Shown here in pieces: positions 1-11,845 of a stretch of DNA of 64,000 nucleotides. Under the pieces are notes generated by a model that saw nothing but the letters and a program-made list of their open reading frames with translations, did not search any database and was not told the DNA's origin. The stretch is from Takakia lepidozioides (taxonomy: Eukaryota; Streptophyta; Takakiopsida; Takakiales; Takakiaceae): NCBI GenBank assembly GCA_030704615.1, contig CM060733.1, positions 50,034,001-50,098,000 of the forward strand, read 5' to 3'. Position 1 is the first letter of the stretch, and the number at the start of each line of letters is the position of its first letter. The translations under genes were made by a program, and so were the position numbers.

Positions 1-2752
1 GAGACAAAACATGAAGCAAGGGCAAGTAAACGCCGCAGCTGTTGTCCAGTAGCAGGAGTGGCATTGTCATGTGCGAGTACCTCCATGTCCCCAAGAAATT
101 TTGAAAGCAGACCCAAGGAAAAGGGGAAGCTTCCCACCCAAAGCTTTTGAAACTCAATAAAGCTGTCAGTGATGAGGCGCCGATCAGCGTCAGAAAGCTC
201 AGGCTCCAGCGCCCACCCCAGGAGAAGGTCTACCATGTCTGCAAAATGGGGCTGAAAGCAGTGACTAAACCGAAGCCCAACAACTGTGAGCACTCCAAGC
301 AGTGGCTGTAAGAGTGTCAAGGAAGTTCCCTCATCTTCCAAAAGTGCCTGGCACGCTCTGAGAATGACCGAAGCAAACCTTTCTGTTGCTGCTGGATCAC
401 CTGCACCAAAAGTAATTGTGACTCACAGAGACAATCTTGAGCACGTGAAATGAGATGCAATCTCCCCAATCCCAGTTTTAAAGACTATGGATATACCCAT
501 TCTCCAGTAGAAGTTCAGACGTTCAACACAACCCTTTGTAGTCAAAAGGCACTTCGAGACATCATATTAGCCAACCCCCAGTGGGAGGTTCAGAAATATT
601 CCTCACACTAGTATTCACTCTGGATCCACTAATTAAGGCTGCCCATTGCGATGGGTTTCCATGTTGACCATAATCTTTGGCAACTGCCACATATAGGTTT
701 AATCTAAATTGTGGATGCCCACTTTCCTTGTGGGTTGTGTGGGCACCAGTTCCACCTGATAATAATGAGTGAGTGGGTGAGTTGGTGCTGATGAAAACCT
801 CCTCAGCTGTCATTACCTGGCAGATTCAGGTGAGTGTCAATGAAAAACACCCCCATGCAGTGATCTTACAGTTGTAAGTCTTAAAGTTCCAGAGTTGAGA
901 GGACCCTCATAGGGCTAAACCTTGTAGCACTTACCTGCAATGAGAAATTCGCGCAGCCCCGCCAAGGCCAGCACAGTGCCCTCATTGTCAGGAGTGGCCT
1001 CTGTGAGGTGCGGGAGTGCCCAACCCATGAAGCGGTCGGTGGGACCCCCGGAAATCCCAGGACCTTGTCGGCCATTGCTAGTTGGCAGCACTCCCACTGC
1101 GACTGCACCCAACGCTCCGTATGCTACTGCTGCAGCTTGCCTCACCACATAAGCCCTGCAAACACATACACACCAATATTTGAACTCTCAATCCTCAAAG
1201 GCGCTCAGAACATAATGTCGGATTCGCTGGACAATAAAACAGGGCCAATACATGACAGGATTTGATGCCCAGAGTGTATATTTATCAATGAGAGTAAGCC
1301 CAAAGATCCATACCAAAGAAGACCCTTCTAACCCCCTGCCATTGATATATAGCTGCCAACTTGGAAAAGTCCAAATTGGGCAGAAGCAAACTGTTCGTCT
1401 TCTTGTCAATCCAAAGATTTGTTCATTACGGAGCTTCAACTGAAAAATGACAAAAAAAGAAAAGAAACGAAAAAGAACACTCCGACAACAAATTCAACAG
1501 GCAAAGAAAAAGAAAAAGAAAACGGTTTTCTCAGACACTCTGACACCAATTGACACACTAGCAGCCTTCTGAAAAATCACAATGCCAAGGTGGGACCACT
1601 GGGCGCCCTCATTTGCGACCTCCAGTATTCAATCAATCCGCGTGTTGGGCTAATCTGGGCTACTCTTCAAGATCCAGGGAAACCTGGTTCTCCCTAAACC
1701 TCCTAATGCTTGGAGAAGAATATCATAGGGCCCTTTCCTGTTTCCTGGTAGCTTTTTAGGCACACCAACCAAAAGTACAGAGAGTACACAAAAGCAAGCC
1801 ACAGCTGAAAATTGTGGCTAAAGTGACCACAAAATCTATGTTTGATGGTATTGGTAACTCCTAACCCATTCTTCCCTCAAAATTTCCCAGTGCAGCACTT
1901 CAGCTACTAAAAGCATGAGGAAAGGGCATAATTGCTTGTGATAAAGGATGCATTTGGATACTAGGCTTTTTTGAAATTGAATGCTACAGGTGACACTTTC
2001 CATGTTACTTCTATTGTAGACTGTAGCAGACCAAGTAAGAGACTGAGGTCATTTGATGCATGAATCGAACCAGCGGCCAGAGAGCTATAAGATAGGATAC
2101 TCTCACATTCGCTTCAAGGGGCAGAGCAAAATTGATTCCAATTGTAAGCTTCAAACTAAATTGTTCTCTCAGATTCAGACTAAAGTACTGTATATATCTT
2201 ATCATAAGTTCGAGCAATTAACTGATATTGTAGCCTAGTCAGTCCACCTGATGAATTGTGCATTGAGTGACTGTAATCCTCAGGGAAATTGACTTGGAAA
2301 TTTGAATAGGGTAACACGACAGGAAGCTCAAGGCTATACCATAGGAATTGCAAGCAAATATTGCAACCCACTTGGGAGGAAATCCAGCAACTGAAGAAAA
2401 CATCAAGACATTTGGAAGTGCAAAAACACAAGTAAATTTTTTTGAGGAGGAATAGACACTGGGCATACAAGCAAGCAGTTTGAGCAAAGAATTGAGGCCA
2501 AGGGACGTACTTATCAGACAAGAGCTGCTGGAGAGCTTGGCAGAGACGAGGGCCGGACCGGCGCAAAAGCGGGGCAGTTTGGGGAAGTAGAAGCGCATGG
2601 TGTAGGGATACAAGAGCTCCTGCCCTTGTGGCATCATCCGCAGCGGTTGCACTGCCAGATTCCGGGGAGGCTGTCGCCGCGGCCAGGAGCGAGGTCAGCT
2701 GCTGGGGATGTTGATTCTGCAGGCCTTGCATGGGCACTGCGCCATCGCCCAT
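1..2752 (-). CDS. SMG1: SMG1 phosphatidylinositol-3-kinase-like kinase, N-terminal part (partial)
   Basis: Three exons of the kinase that phosphorylates UPF1 in nonsense-mediated mRNA decay; the gene runs off the left edge. Exon 1 is 2511-2752 (start MGDGAVPMQG, ends in LLSD), exon 2 is 935-1155 (VRQAAAVAYGALGA, then DRFMGWALPHL and LAGLREFLIAG), and exon 3 runs from 400 leftwards (LLQPLLGVLTVVGLRF, HFADMVDLLLGWAL, FSLGLLSKFLGDM). All borders are GT-AG and the phases join: AA+G at junction 1, G+GT at junction 2. I recognise the segment order from plant SMG1 N-terminal HEAT-type helical regions; the kinase domain lies outside the window. Intron 1 is about 1.35 kb. SMG1 is absent from Arabidopsis but kept in mosses and many other plants. 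The exons carry no stop or frameshift, so this is probably a working host gene. Confidence 0.88.
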
Positions 2753-5230
2753 GCGCTCGACCTCTCTCGTGGGTCTGTCAGCCTTCTCAAACCTTCAGAG
2801 CGATGTAGAAGAAAACCCTGTCATCAAAATCCGTGGTGGGTTCGGAGCAATTTCAAATCAAGAGAGAGATGGTGGACCCGCATCTGCTCTGCAACTAAAT
2901 TTCACGGTGCCCAATTCAAAATCAGAGAGAAAGAGGGGAGGGCGTAATTGGCGTAGCTTGAGAACGGGACTGTTTGTAGGGTAAGCTCCGAGACAGTATG
3001 TGTATCTACCTCCCTATGTACCTACTACATCTACGTACGTCGGAACATGGTTAGAAACTACCTTCAAAAAGGTAAGTTTCTGATAACAACTTGGGAGGCT
3101 GACTTGAAGGCGAAGAGGGAGGCAGAGTATAAAAGGAAGGGGAGGGGTAATAGAATGTTGTCAGAGGGGATGCGTCCGCTGCCGCAGAGGAATCCTGATC
3201 CTGCTTGCGAGACGTGCGGAGGGATGGCAGGCGATGGATCACACTATACGTGCTCTTGCTCCTGTTGCTCTATATATATCATGGCGACTTAGGAGCATAT
3301 GCCCTGGAACTGGTCGGCTGTCAGCACCGTTCGACCACCAGTTGTGCAGTTCAAACTGAACCAAGGAGTTGTTCAAGCTGTGATGCGTTCAAGCTTTTAC
3401 ATCTATATAGTACGTGAGCAAGTGGTGACCATGCATTCCATGAGTTCTGAGTTCTGTTCAAAGGAGTACACTTGGATACTTGCACAGGTACTGAAGCCTG
3501 GAATTTGACTAATTGGAATTGGTTCTGGACACGACCGTGCATCTCTGATTTCCGAGATACTCTCTACATATCAATTGTGTACATATGTATAGATCTCAAG
3601 TGCAATATCATCATCTGGAAATCGTTGCTATGCTTTAGACTGCAAAACAAGACTCGTACATGCTCGAGGGTCGATGCGTCACAGTGCAGTAGCATGACAA
3701 TATTAGCACACTAATTACAGTTCTTTGATTCAAACACTTTAGAAACAATCCAACGTGATCCGTTGGGAGAGGGAACCAAGATTGAACCTCCATAGTAGAT
3801 AAGTCAATGTGTCTTCATAACGTGCGAACCCAAGACCTGGGCAGCTTCAATACTCAGTAACCTAGTAGACTTTTCATCTAACGTAGAGAGAGAGAGATGA
3901 CGCCAACTGAAGTTAGCTCGTAAATAAGAGGGCTCCTCTTCCCCTTGCGGGAACTGTCCCCTTTCGGGGTGGGCTCTAGATCATTGAACATATAACACGT
4001 ATTCAATTATGCACAGTCTTACATGTTCGATGGATCCATAGCAGCTGCCAGCCGACTTCATCACTTTTGCTGTCACAAGAATCAATACTAAACCCTTCGA
4101 ATACTTGAGTACTGTCACGTTTTAGGAAGTAATGATTGTGTACAAAGCTTCTCCGCAAGAATTGTTATTTTAACCTCGTGCTATTGCACTGTTGTGTAAT
4201 GGAATACTAGCATCCTCGTAACACAAATTTTCTCGAGGATCTACGCTGTGCACAGCAATCCAAATGATTCGCCTTTCCAGTGATTTATTTATCAATTCTT
4301 CCCTGGATAGCCCAAGAATGCACTCGAGCTTGAGTCGAGAAGCTGTTATCGCTCGAGAGACCCAATTATTCTCTGACGGAGCTCGTGAAGCCCAGACTTC
4401 TTAGACTGTCCGTGATTGGATTTTTCATAGATCTAGATAGACTTGCAATGGTTACTCATTCCCTTGCACTATACGAGACGTGCTCTATGTACCTGTCGAT
4501 CAAGGCCCCATCAGTTGACGCAGCTTCAGTCTGAGGACATTGACGGTTTTCCTCTCTCATTTCATCTAGATATGAGCAGCCCGACATACTGGTAAAGAAA
4601 TGGCTCATCCAGTGGAGATTTCAAAGCTGCAACAGCAGCTTCAAGGTTCTTCTCTACATGACCCAATTACGGATTCCCTTGGAAAATCAAATTTCCCCCT
4701 GTGCGCATGTAAAATGTCTAGATGCAAGCTTATAAAATTTCAATTGGGAACCCCCCCCCTGGCGACTGCATTGCTATCCATGTTACAATTTTACCAGTTG
4801 TACATACTGGCCAGTGGATCTAGAAGGTCCACTGAGGTGTAACCTACACCTCAGTGAGCCTACACTGTTGAAAACCAGCGCTTCCTTTCTTCCTAGGCAA
4901 CTCCCAACGTTTTACATACAAGCGTGACCAAGTTGCCCAGCTGGTGCTAGCAAGTTGCAGATTTTGAGTACGCATGCAGCAGAAATCTGAGGAGCTTGGA
5001 GAGAGTGGGGTAGCTGGGATAACCGATCATACACTCGCAAGTGGTGGATATTGACGTTCAAGACAATTTTGATAAACCAGAACTTGTAGATCAATTACAA
5101 TGCGGAGACGCCACACTCCAAGTTTCCGAAACCGTTACTTAATTGCCCAATTTTTATCGTACATGTATACAAGACAGATCCTTACATCGAACTCTAGGCA
5201 AACTACGAGCCCAATTATATTAGCACTTGG
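2753..5230. other. Intergenic region, no convincing gene
   Basis: Between the divergent-side start of SMG1 and the 3' end of the STIG1-like gene. Short open frames on both strands have no recognisable motif. The first few hundred bases upstream of 2752 probably hold the SMG1 promoter, but I see no distinct TATA element. One tRNA-like segment is listed separately. Confidence 0.5.
3821..3868 (-). repeat. Possible tRNA-like SINE head (weak)
   Basis: On the minus strand a box-A-like stretch (TAGGTTACTGAGTA) is followed about 15 bases later by a box-B-like GGGTTCGCAC. This spacing and order resemble the tRNA-derived head of plant SINEs. No A-rich tail or target duplication was found, so the call is tentative. 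Confidence 0.28.
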
Positions 5231-5632
5231 TCAGCCATCATTATAACCACACATGCCAAAGCTACATTTTGCAGGTTGAAGACAGCGGTAGCCACACTCT
5301 CCACAGTTTTCCCGATCAATAGCGACATTCACACACTTTCCACTGCAGCAGAAGAGACCAAAGGAACACCTGCTGCCGCATGCTCCGCAGTTGTCCATGT
5401 CGTGAGATAGGTCTACGCACGCTTTGCTGCAGCATGCGCGGTTTTCGGCAGATGGAAGTGTTCTAGGACATATAAACGGATTGTTATCGCAGGCGGTGTT
5501 AATTGGAGACCGACCCCTGTAGTACGGCTGTCCCCAGTCATCACCGCGCCATTCTTCTGAGCGTGCTTGCACCGTAACAACCACCACCAACAGCAGCATG
5601 ACTACCGTCTCCCCAACACTCATACTCGCCAT
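5231..5632 (-). CDS. STIG1-like small cysteine-rich secreted protein
   Basis: Protein of about 133 residues. I chose the methionine at 5632 because a hydrophobic signal peptide follows directly (VVMLLLVVVVTV); an upstream in-frame methionine at 5707 would put 25 non-hydrophobic residues before it. The mature part has the STIG1 pattern: repeated CC..C-V blocks and NCG-x2-CG-x2-C units (ENRACCSKACVDL, DNCGACGSRC, LFCCSGKCVNV, ENCGECGYRC, ending in CSFGMCGY). STIG1 family proteins are secreted plant peptides known from stigma exudate and pollen-tube signalling; in a seed-free plant the role would be a different apoplastic one. Single exon, no defects. A TATA-like stretch lies about 210 bases upstream. 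Confidence 0.85.
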   Translation of the reverse strand: MASMSVGETVVMLLLVVVVTVQARSEEWRGDDWGQPYYRGRSPINTACDNNPFICPRTLPSAENRACCSKACVDLSHDMDNCGACGSRCSFGLFCCSGKCVNVAIDRENCGECGYRCLQPAKCSFGMCGYNDG

Positions 5633-5707
5633 TCCTGCTTTCGAGTTCACAGGACATGCAAGTCCAGCCTGATCAGGCGTTGATATGTAGGACTTGCGGA
5701 AGCGCAC

Positions 5708-6538
5708 CCAGTGCCAGCAGTGCTCTACCTGCCTAAATAGACAGCATCAACTTCCCATCAATCTCAGAGCTCTCTCCGAGCTGGTCAGCTGCAGTTTTAG
5801 CGTTCCAGGAGCTCACACTGCACGTTCACTGCCATATCGGGTATATACTTATACATATGACGGCGCTGAACGCTACTCACTCATATTCCGAAACTTGTCC
5901 ACTTTCAAGGATCCCCAACATCAAGTTCTCCCCAAAATCAACAACAACAGTTTTGCAATCCTCCCCGTGCGGTGTGATCCCCCGGAATTAGTCACCAGCA
6001 TCAAGGATAGAAGTGCTCATGACAGTGCAGGCCAGCTACACAGTGTTGAAGCGTATTTTTAGAGCACCAACGTGACGAAGAGCACGCACATCTTCCATTC
6101 TAGACATGTCCAATGCCCAAAATGGAAGTTACAAAACCCCGTCTCGCACCCAAATGGTTCCCTGAATCTTTGTTTGAAACGAGTAAACTGTTTCCGGACA
6201 TCTTTATTACTACAACTTTCAAGTGGGTTACTGGCTCGTTACCCAGCAGGCTGTTGACATTTGGAGAATCACAGACTAAGTGATCATGAAATTGAATTCG
6301 AGAGCATGTATAAAGTTGGAGTTGTGGGCAGAACTCTATGTCATCATAACTCAAAGGTAATCTTGCTATCTGGTAGAACCAACTAGATAAAACTGACGGC
6401 TAGCTACAGGTCAGGTGTAAATAATTAATCCAACACCTCCTCTCGCACCCAACTTTATTTCTTAGACGTTGCCAAAGATTAATCCCTTTCAGGATGTCTA
6501 AGTCAAAAATGGATTGCTACCGGAGGTATGTACAGATC
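5708..6538. other. No gene seen
   Basis: Upstream flank of the STIG1-like gene up to the copia remnant. The longest plus-strand frame (from 5694) overlaps the probable promoter and 5' UTR and shows no known motif, so it is taken as chance. Confidence 0.5.
5840..5849 (-). promoter_or_regulatory. Possible TATA element of the STIG1-like gene
   Basis: The minus strand reads AAGTATATAC here, about 210 bases upstream of the chosen start. Only position and AT pattern support it. Confidence 0.22.
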
Positions 6539-8430
6539 TTATGCACATGAAATGCTATCTACATGAGAATCCCTCATGCTCCTCTTTTGGACGTTGCCTT
6601 TGGAATTTAACATCTTGGCAGAGGAGCAGACATGTACATCAGCATCGTACCTAGGAAGGAAAATAATCGTTTCGAGCTCTGATAGGTCCATGAGATTGAG
6701 TTTGTCTTGCAGTCGTTGAAATTGAACTCGTCCTAGTGGCTTGGTGAGGATGTCAACGATTTGGTCTTTGTTAATGGGTATGTAGGTGAGTTCAGTCTTC
6801 CCATCCTTCAGAGTTTCTATGATGAAGTGGTGTGCCACGTGTGCTTCGTCCGGTTATGGAAAACAGGGTTGAGTGCCATCTTTATGGAGCTTTGATTATT
6901 GCATTGATGAGCATAGGTGCGTTGTCTCTCACCTGAATTTCATTTAGTAGTCTTCGGAGCCATACTACTTCGCATGCTGCTTGAGATAATGCCATGTATT
7001 CTGCTTCGGTGGATGATTTGGCCACGCATCCTTGCTTCTTACTTCTCCACTAGATAGGGCCATTTCCTAGAGTGAAAACATACCCAGAGGTTGACTTGCG
7101 CTCCTCAAGGTCCCCAGCATAGTCTGTGTCGACATAACCGAGTGTACTTGGTTCTACTCCCTATTGGTACAAGACTACCAAATCCTATGTTCCTTTAAGG
7201 TACCGGAAGATATGCTTTGCAGTATCAAGATGAGGTCTTTGAGGAGCTTGCATAAATATGGAAACTAATCCCACAACAAAAGAAATATATGGGCGTGTAT
7301 GAGTGATATGGAGGAGTTTCCCCACCATACGTCATTAAGTAGTGGGATTAGCAAGAGGTACATCCATGTCAACAGACAACTTGATGCCTTCAGGAAGAGG
7401 GAGATGAGAAGTATAGCAATCAGCAAGACCTAGGTCGATTAAGCACTGAAGAATAAACAATTTGTGAGACATGATTATGCCCCGTGAACCACGGATAAGA
7501 GTAGCACCAATGTAATATTGTAAATGATCTAATAAGGGCATGGCGAAGTATTTGGAGAGTTGATCACGGAGCCATTCAATTTTCGAGGTATGGCTGCCAG
7601 TAGAGGTCATCTACATAGAGGACGAGGATGAGGGTTTTGCCATCTTCAAAGAGAAAGTACAAATTAGGGTCCGAATGGCAATTTGTCAAAGATCCTTGTG
7701 AATGAAGATAGGTGTCCATCTTCGTGTACCAAGCTCGCAAGGCTTGTTTGAGGCCATACGAGGCCTTGTGAAGCTTGCAAACTTTACGCTTAGCACCTGC
7801 CACAATAAAGCCTTCTGGTTGAAGAATGTAGACGTCCTCTAGGTCTCCATGAAGAAACGCAGTCTTAACATCCATGTGTAGGATGTTCCAGTCTTGGCTT
7901 GCAGCTAAAGCAACCATACATCGGATGGTGCTCCATTTTGCTACAGCGGCGAATGTCTCATTGTGTCAAGTCCCGTTGTTTGTTCATACCCTTTGGCAAC
8001 GAGTCTTGCCTTGAGCTTGACTACTTTGCTATGAGAGTCCACCTTAACCTTATACACTACTTAGTATCAATAGGTTTCTTACCACATGTGGTAAATTTGT
8101 GAGTGTCAAGGTATCATTGTCATGTATTGACGTCATCTCCTCCTCCATGGCTTAGACCCAACTAGGATTTGAAGCTGCTTCAAAGAAAGTTGCAGGCTCG
8201 TCAAAGGTATTGAGGTCCAAGTCGACATTGAAGATAAAATGGTCTTTAAGCTTGGTTGATGGTGCCCTGGAACGTGGAGGAATAGTGGGTGTAGGCCGTT
8301 CTGTAGGAGGCAAGCTTCTTGCAAATGACTTGGCCCTAAATCAATACTAGAGTTGTCCAAAGATAGACTTGGAGGTATGTTAGGAGTGTCGTGACTCATC
8401 GTTAGCAGGTATAAGTTGGGAGTCATAGGG
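6539..8430 (-). pseudogene. Degenerate Ty1/copia polyprotein (reverse transcriptase and RNase H)
   Basis: In minus-strand order from 8430: a linker region typical of copia just before the RT (EPATFFEAASNPSWV), the RT start (WNILHMDVKTAFLHG), KASYGLKQALRAWY, the active-site YVDDL near 7630, then RNase H with TDYAGDLEERKSTSGYVF and KSSTEAEYMALSQA (7,140-6,950), and the C-terminal DILTKPLGRVQFQRL near 6,730. Reading moves between frames and meets several stops, so it is dead. The integrase and gag are missing or unrecognisable, and no LTR pair was found. Confidence 0.85.
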
Positions 8431-9255
8431 TCTTAAATTAGAACGAGTGGGATCGTCCATGCCAGGATTGTCTAGTGATGTATTATCTGTGTTTTAAATT
8501 TTTTGGCATTTCTTTATGTAGGTTAATGCCCGACAGGAGGGGCATTACCTTATACATACAACCGGCCACCTCAAAGAGTTGTTGCCTGCCGTGCAGCAAA
8601 CTCGTGGAAACCATAAACGCGGGAGAAAGACCTGTTTTGCCGGGAGCTTAGCCCTGCATGTTCAGAGCCCTAAAAACTAACCGTAAAGAACCAGGCCATA
8701 TTTCTTAGTGTATAGTATGTTCATTTTTTACTTGAATGCCCCGCCGGTGCCTGCGTAGGCAATATGGCACGGTGTATTGCACAGTGCACATTATACCCCG
8801 TATAATGTGCTGCCCTCAGGCAGTAACCATTGGGGGTGAAGAGACACCATAATTTACGCTTCCTTCGGAAGGCGTCAAATATCATCAAATATCATCATCA
8901 CTACCCTCTTCTTTTGGGGTTCGAATCTTCTCTTTTCGCGCTAGATTTCTTTTAACAGTTTCTTTCCAAACAAGTAAAATTCAAAAATGCCACCCGCCAA
9001 TTATAGTCTTTTAATAAACGAAGCAAAGTTTACTGAAATTCTTCAAACAGCTTTTGTTGTGTATATGAATTTGTAGCAATGTGCCCGGTGCCGCACCTTC
9101 TCGAAATCTAGTGCCGAACATCAACTATCAATAACAATCTGCAGCAAAATAAATCTAAACCCGAATGAATCTTGGCAGGATCATTTTGAGAAATTTCCAA
9201 CAAAAATGTGCCGCAAGAATGCAACAACAAGGGTGCAAACCCTAATCACTCATTT
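8431..9255. other. Unassigned, with a small GC-rich inverted repeat
   Basis: No coding signal. A short hairpin lies near 8525-8548 (AATGCCC, spacer, GGGGCATT), and an AATGCCCC copy recurs near 8,736. There is also a trinucleotide-like ATCATCAAAT duplication near 8,880-8,900. It could be the long terminal repeat or flank of the copia remnant; I could not show a second copy. Confidence 0.35.
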
Positions 9256-9885
9256 TCATTCACAGGCTCCTTCTAGACAAGTGTAGCACATAGCATATTC
9301 AACTGCTTGAATAGCATCACCTGTCATATTCAGTGTAATAATGTTGCAGTTTTGCATATTGTTAAAATTATGCCCAACCTGTACATGAGTAGCAGGAAAA
9401 CGATGAAACATTGAAGTATCACATTGCACCAGCTCACGTTCAGCCTGCACAAACAATTCATCTAGCATGTCAAACAAATTTTCCTCGTTCCCCTTAGCCG
9501 GAAGGGATTTTCCTCAAGTCAGCTCCAATGCACTAGGATGAATGTTCGCCGCATTAGAGTGAACAATGACAAGATTATTAGGAATGGAACCTAAAATCTG
9601 CCAAGGTGTAGGAGGCTCCATCTCCAAAACAGAACCCTATTCATGGACGTTGGCATACGTACGCTTGGACTTTGTCCTAGTGTAAAGCATCAACAAATTA
9701 CTGCAGGGGTTGGCCCTCACGTTTTTCACTGGAAATAATTCGTGAGCAGCCCGGTCTTGTAACATCTTGTCAACACGAGACTACTTCTCGTAGCTCTCCT
9801 CATCGCGATGCCCCGTTATCTGCATCTCTGTCCTCGAAGGCACAAACGCCTCTTGCATACGAGTTATGCCGGACTAAAAATAGGT
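9256..9885 (-). pseudogene. Unrecognised decayed ORF, probably from a transposon
   Basis: One minus-strand frame stays open for about 200 codons apart from three stops. It reads through RTEMQITGHRDEESYEK, TPWQILGSIPNNLVIVHSNA, and the intact last 73 codons beginning FDMLDELFVQAERELVQ and ending CYTCLEGACE. The composition looks like real protein and the stops are single-codon events, but I do not recognise the family. It lies close to a gypsy integrase remnant on the same strand and to CACTAGT repeats, so a mobile-element origin is likely. Confidence 0.4.
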
Positions 9886-10062
9886 TGGTGCGATATAAGT
9901 ACCTTGAAGGTATGGATAACATCAGCAACAGGGCATATCAAAGTTTTTCGGAGGTTCTGAACTCCGCATTTTTCAATACCTACCTTGGAGGTTTTCGAAA
10001 TCCTTGAAGTGTATTTTAAAACTTTGCCGAGAACAATATTGGTAATTGTAAAGTCCTGCATC

Positions 10063-11010
10063 TTGGTAGCACGTGTCATGCACATACACATCGCTATACA
10101 ACTACATCGCTGTCGACAACCACAAAACACATGTGCACACCAAACACTAGTCTATCACTAGTCCACTCAAAAATAGCTATTTTCATAAAGTCCTTTATGA
10201 CTAAATTCTTTTGAAATGCCAATTTGTTTTTCATTAGACGCATTCATTCACCATAAATGCAGAGTTGATTATGATCAAATTTCAAAAAAACATTTGTGAA
10301 TTGATATTATCGCAATTTGAAAATATTGGTTTTAACAGTCAATAATAGACAGTCAAGATTGTCAGTTGAAGCAAATCCGATGGTTGAGGATTCGCCACAT
10401 CCTCCTTTATGTACTCTTTATGTACTCATGATCTGCCGTTTTTGGTCCGCTCTAGTTTGCAATCACCCCATTAGGCTGTCACTACTAGTGCAGCCACTAG
10501 TCCAACCATTAGGCTGCCACTAGCCACCACTAGTGCAGCCACTAGTTCATCAAAATGATAAAGAAGAAGGATACAAGCACACAAGCTCTCTTAAGCTCAC
10601 ACACTTGCACATGAAAACATCACTCATATATTAAGTCGAGTCAAGTGCACCCCACGCCATGGGGAATCCACGGTACGGCGCCATAGCTAGACGCGGTGAG
10701 GCTCAACTCGAAAAAGATGAGTCCACCGCGATCTGTCGTGAAGATAACCACGCCAGGTGCCCAAACATATATTGGCCCCTGGATTGACACTTGGATCAAT
10801 CCCAAATGTCAATATATAGAAGCTAGCTGTTTCCTAGCTAACTTCACACTAGTGGTAAAATAACTTGATAGCTGTCGTGCGCATACACATCGCTACACAA
10901 CTACATTGTTGTCCACAACCACACAACATATGTGCACACCAAACACTAGTCTATCACTAGTCCATCACTAGGCTGCCACTAGTGCAGCCACTAGTCCATC
11001 ACAATCACCG
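10063..11010. repeat. CACTAGT-motif cluster with a ~100-bp direct duplication
   Basis: The heptamer CACTAGT and its partner ACTAGTG occur about a dozen times near 10,146-10,170, 10,478-10,550, 10,848 and 10,946-11,000, often as CAGCCACTAGTCCATC. A stretch of about 100 bases (CATACACATCGCTA...ACTACAT...GTGCACACCAAACACTAG) at 10,070-10,170 is repeated at 10,865-10,965 with few changes. The spacing resembles the motif arrays of the large elements further right. Confidence 0.6.
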
Positions 11011-11242
11011 CCATAGCTGGTGCTTAGGTCCCTCTAAGTCCAGGTAGACACAAGATGTGATAGTGGCAATAGCCTCACTAAGTCCTCCACCACTGTATAC
11101 TACAATCAAACTCGATAGATCAAGAGGCCGGGTGCAAGAGTTGCCCCATCGTTAGTCGTCGTCTTGCAACCTATGAACTTGAGCCTGAGATCTTGGGTAT
11201 TGACTCTTATGAGCCCGGCCCCGCATGTCTTGTTAGCTGCCA

Positions 11243-11845
11243 CTAATCATATCCACTGCCACTATCCCAAGCAGTGTAGACATAACCAATCTCCATCAGG
11301 AACCCCTCTGAAGAGGTGGTGTCAAGAATCCCATATGCAACCTCTTGAGCATCGATCACACACCAGCATAGTGGCGGCACCACTAGCATGCCCACATAGC
11401 ATGCAAAGCAACCCTGCAGGTACCACTGCAAGATTGGGATCTATCCTCTCATCCACATGTGGAAGGTGACATGGCGCACAATTGCGCATATGGTCCTTCC
11501 ATACCATGCCATCTCGACCCTCCAGAATCAACACTCGTAAAGGCAACACCTCCCTAACCATTAGAATCACATGTTCTGTTGTGACATCCAAGGTCGTAAG
11601 CGTTGTCTCCTGCAGATACGCATAGTCCCCATGATGAAAATGTCGAACACCTGGTCGATATCCCCCTCCACGTACAGTGGCATACCTCAATGTGTCTCAG
11701 AATTGGGCAATAGCAAGGTTCTCAAAAGCCATAGGCATGACTCCCTTGAACAACTCTGCCCGCTGGGCACATGCTTGTGTCCACACATCTAGATCATCAA
11801 ATGTGAGGACTACTGCAACCTCCCTGCGAATAGATACACACAAAT
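11243..11845 (-). pseudogene. Ty3/gypsy integrase C-terminus with PHD-finger remnant
   Basis: From 11845 downwards: FDDLDVWTQACAQRAELF, MPMAFENLAIAQ, one stop, then DTLRYATVRGGGYRP, HHGDYAYLQ, LDVTTEHVILMVREV, DHMRNCAPCHLPH. This is the post-core tail of plant and algal gypsy integrases. It continues into MLCG...ATMLVCDRCSRG and, after a frameshift, VPDGDWLCLHC, which is the second half of a PHD zinc finger. PHD fingers can read histone tails, so the tail could have guided integration. It is on the same strand as the methyltransferase-bearing gypsy at 36-42 kb, which lacks exactly this part; kinship is possible but unproven. Confidence 0.7.

Noticed and set aside
2040-2110. tRNA-like GCTGGTTCGATTC on the minus strand in SMG1 intron 1
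   Set aside because: A box-B-like word is present but no paired acceptor stem or box A at the right distance.
5694-6062. 122-codon plus-strand open frame upstream of the STIG1-like gene
   Set aside because: It overlaps the probable promoter and 5' UTR on the opposite strand, has no recognisable motif and no codon-pattern support.
8500-8900. Hammerhead-type ribozyme or retrozyme in the GC-rich patch
   Set aside because: The conserved CTGATGAG core is absent; only a GAAAC-like word is present.
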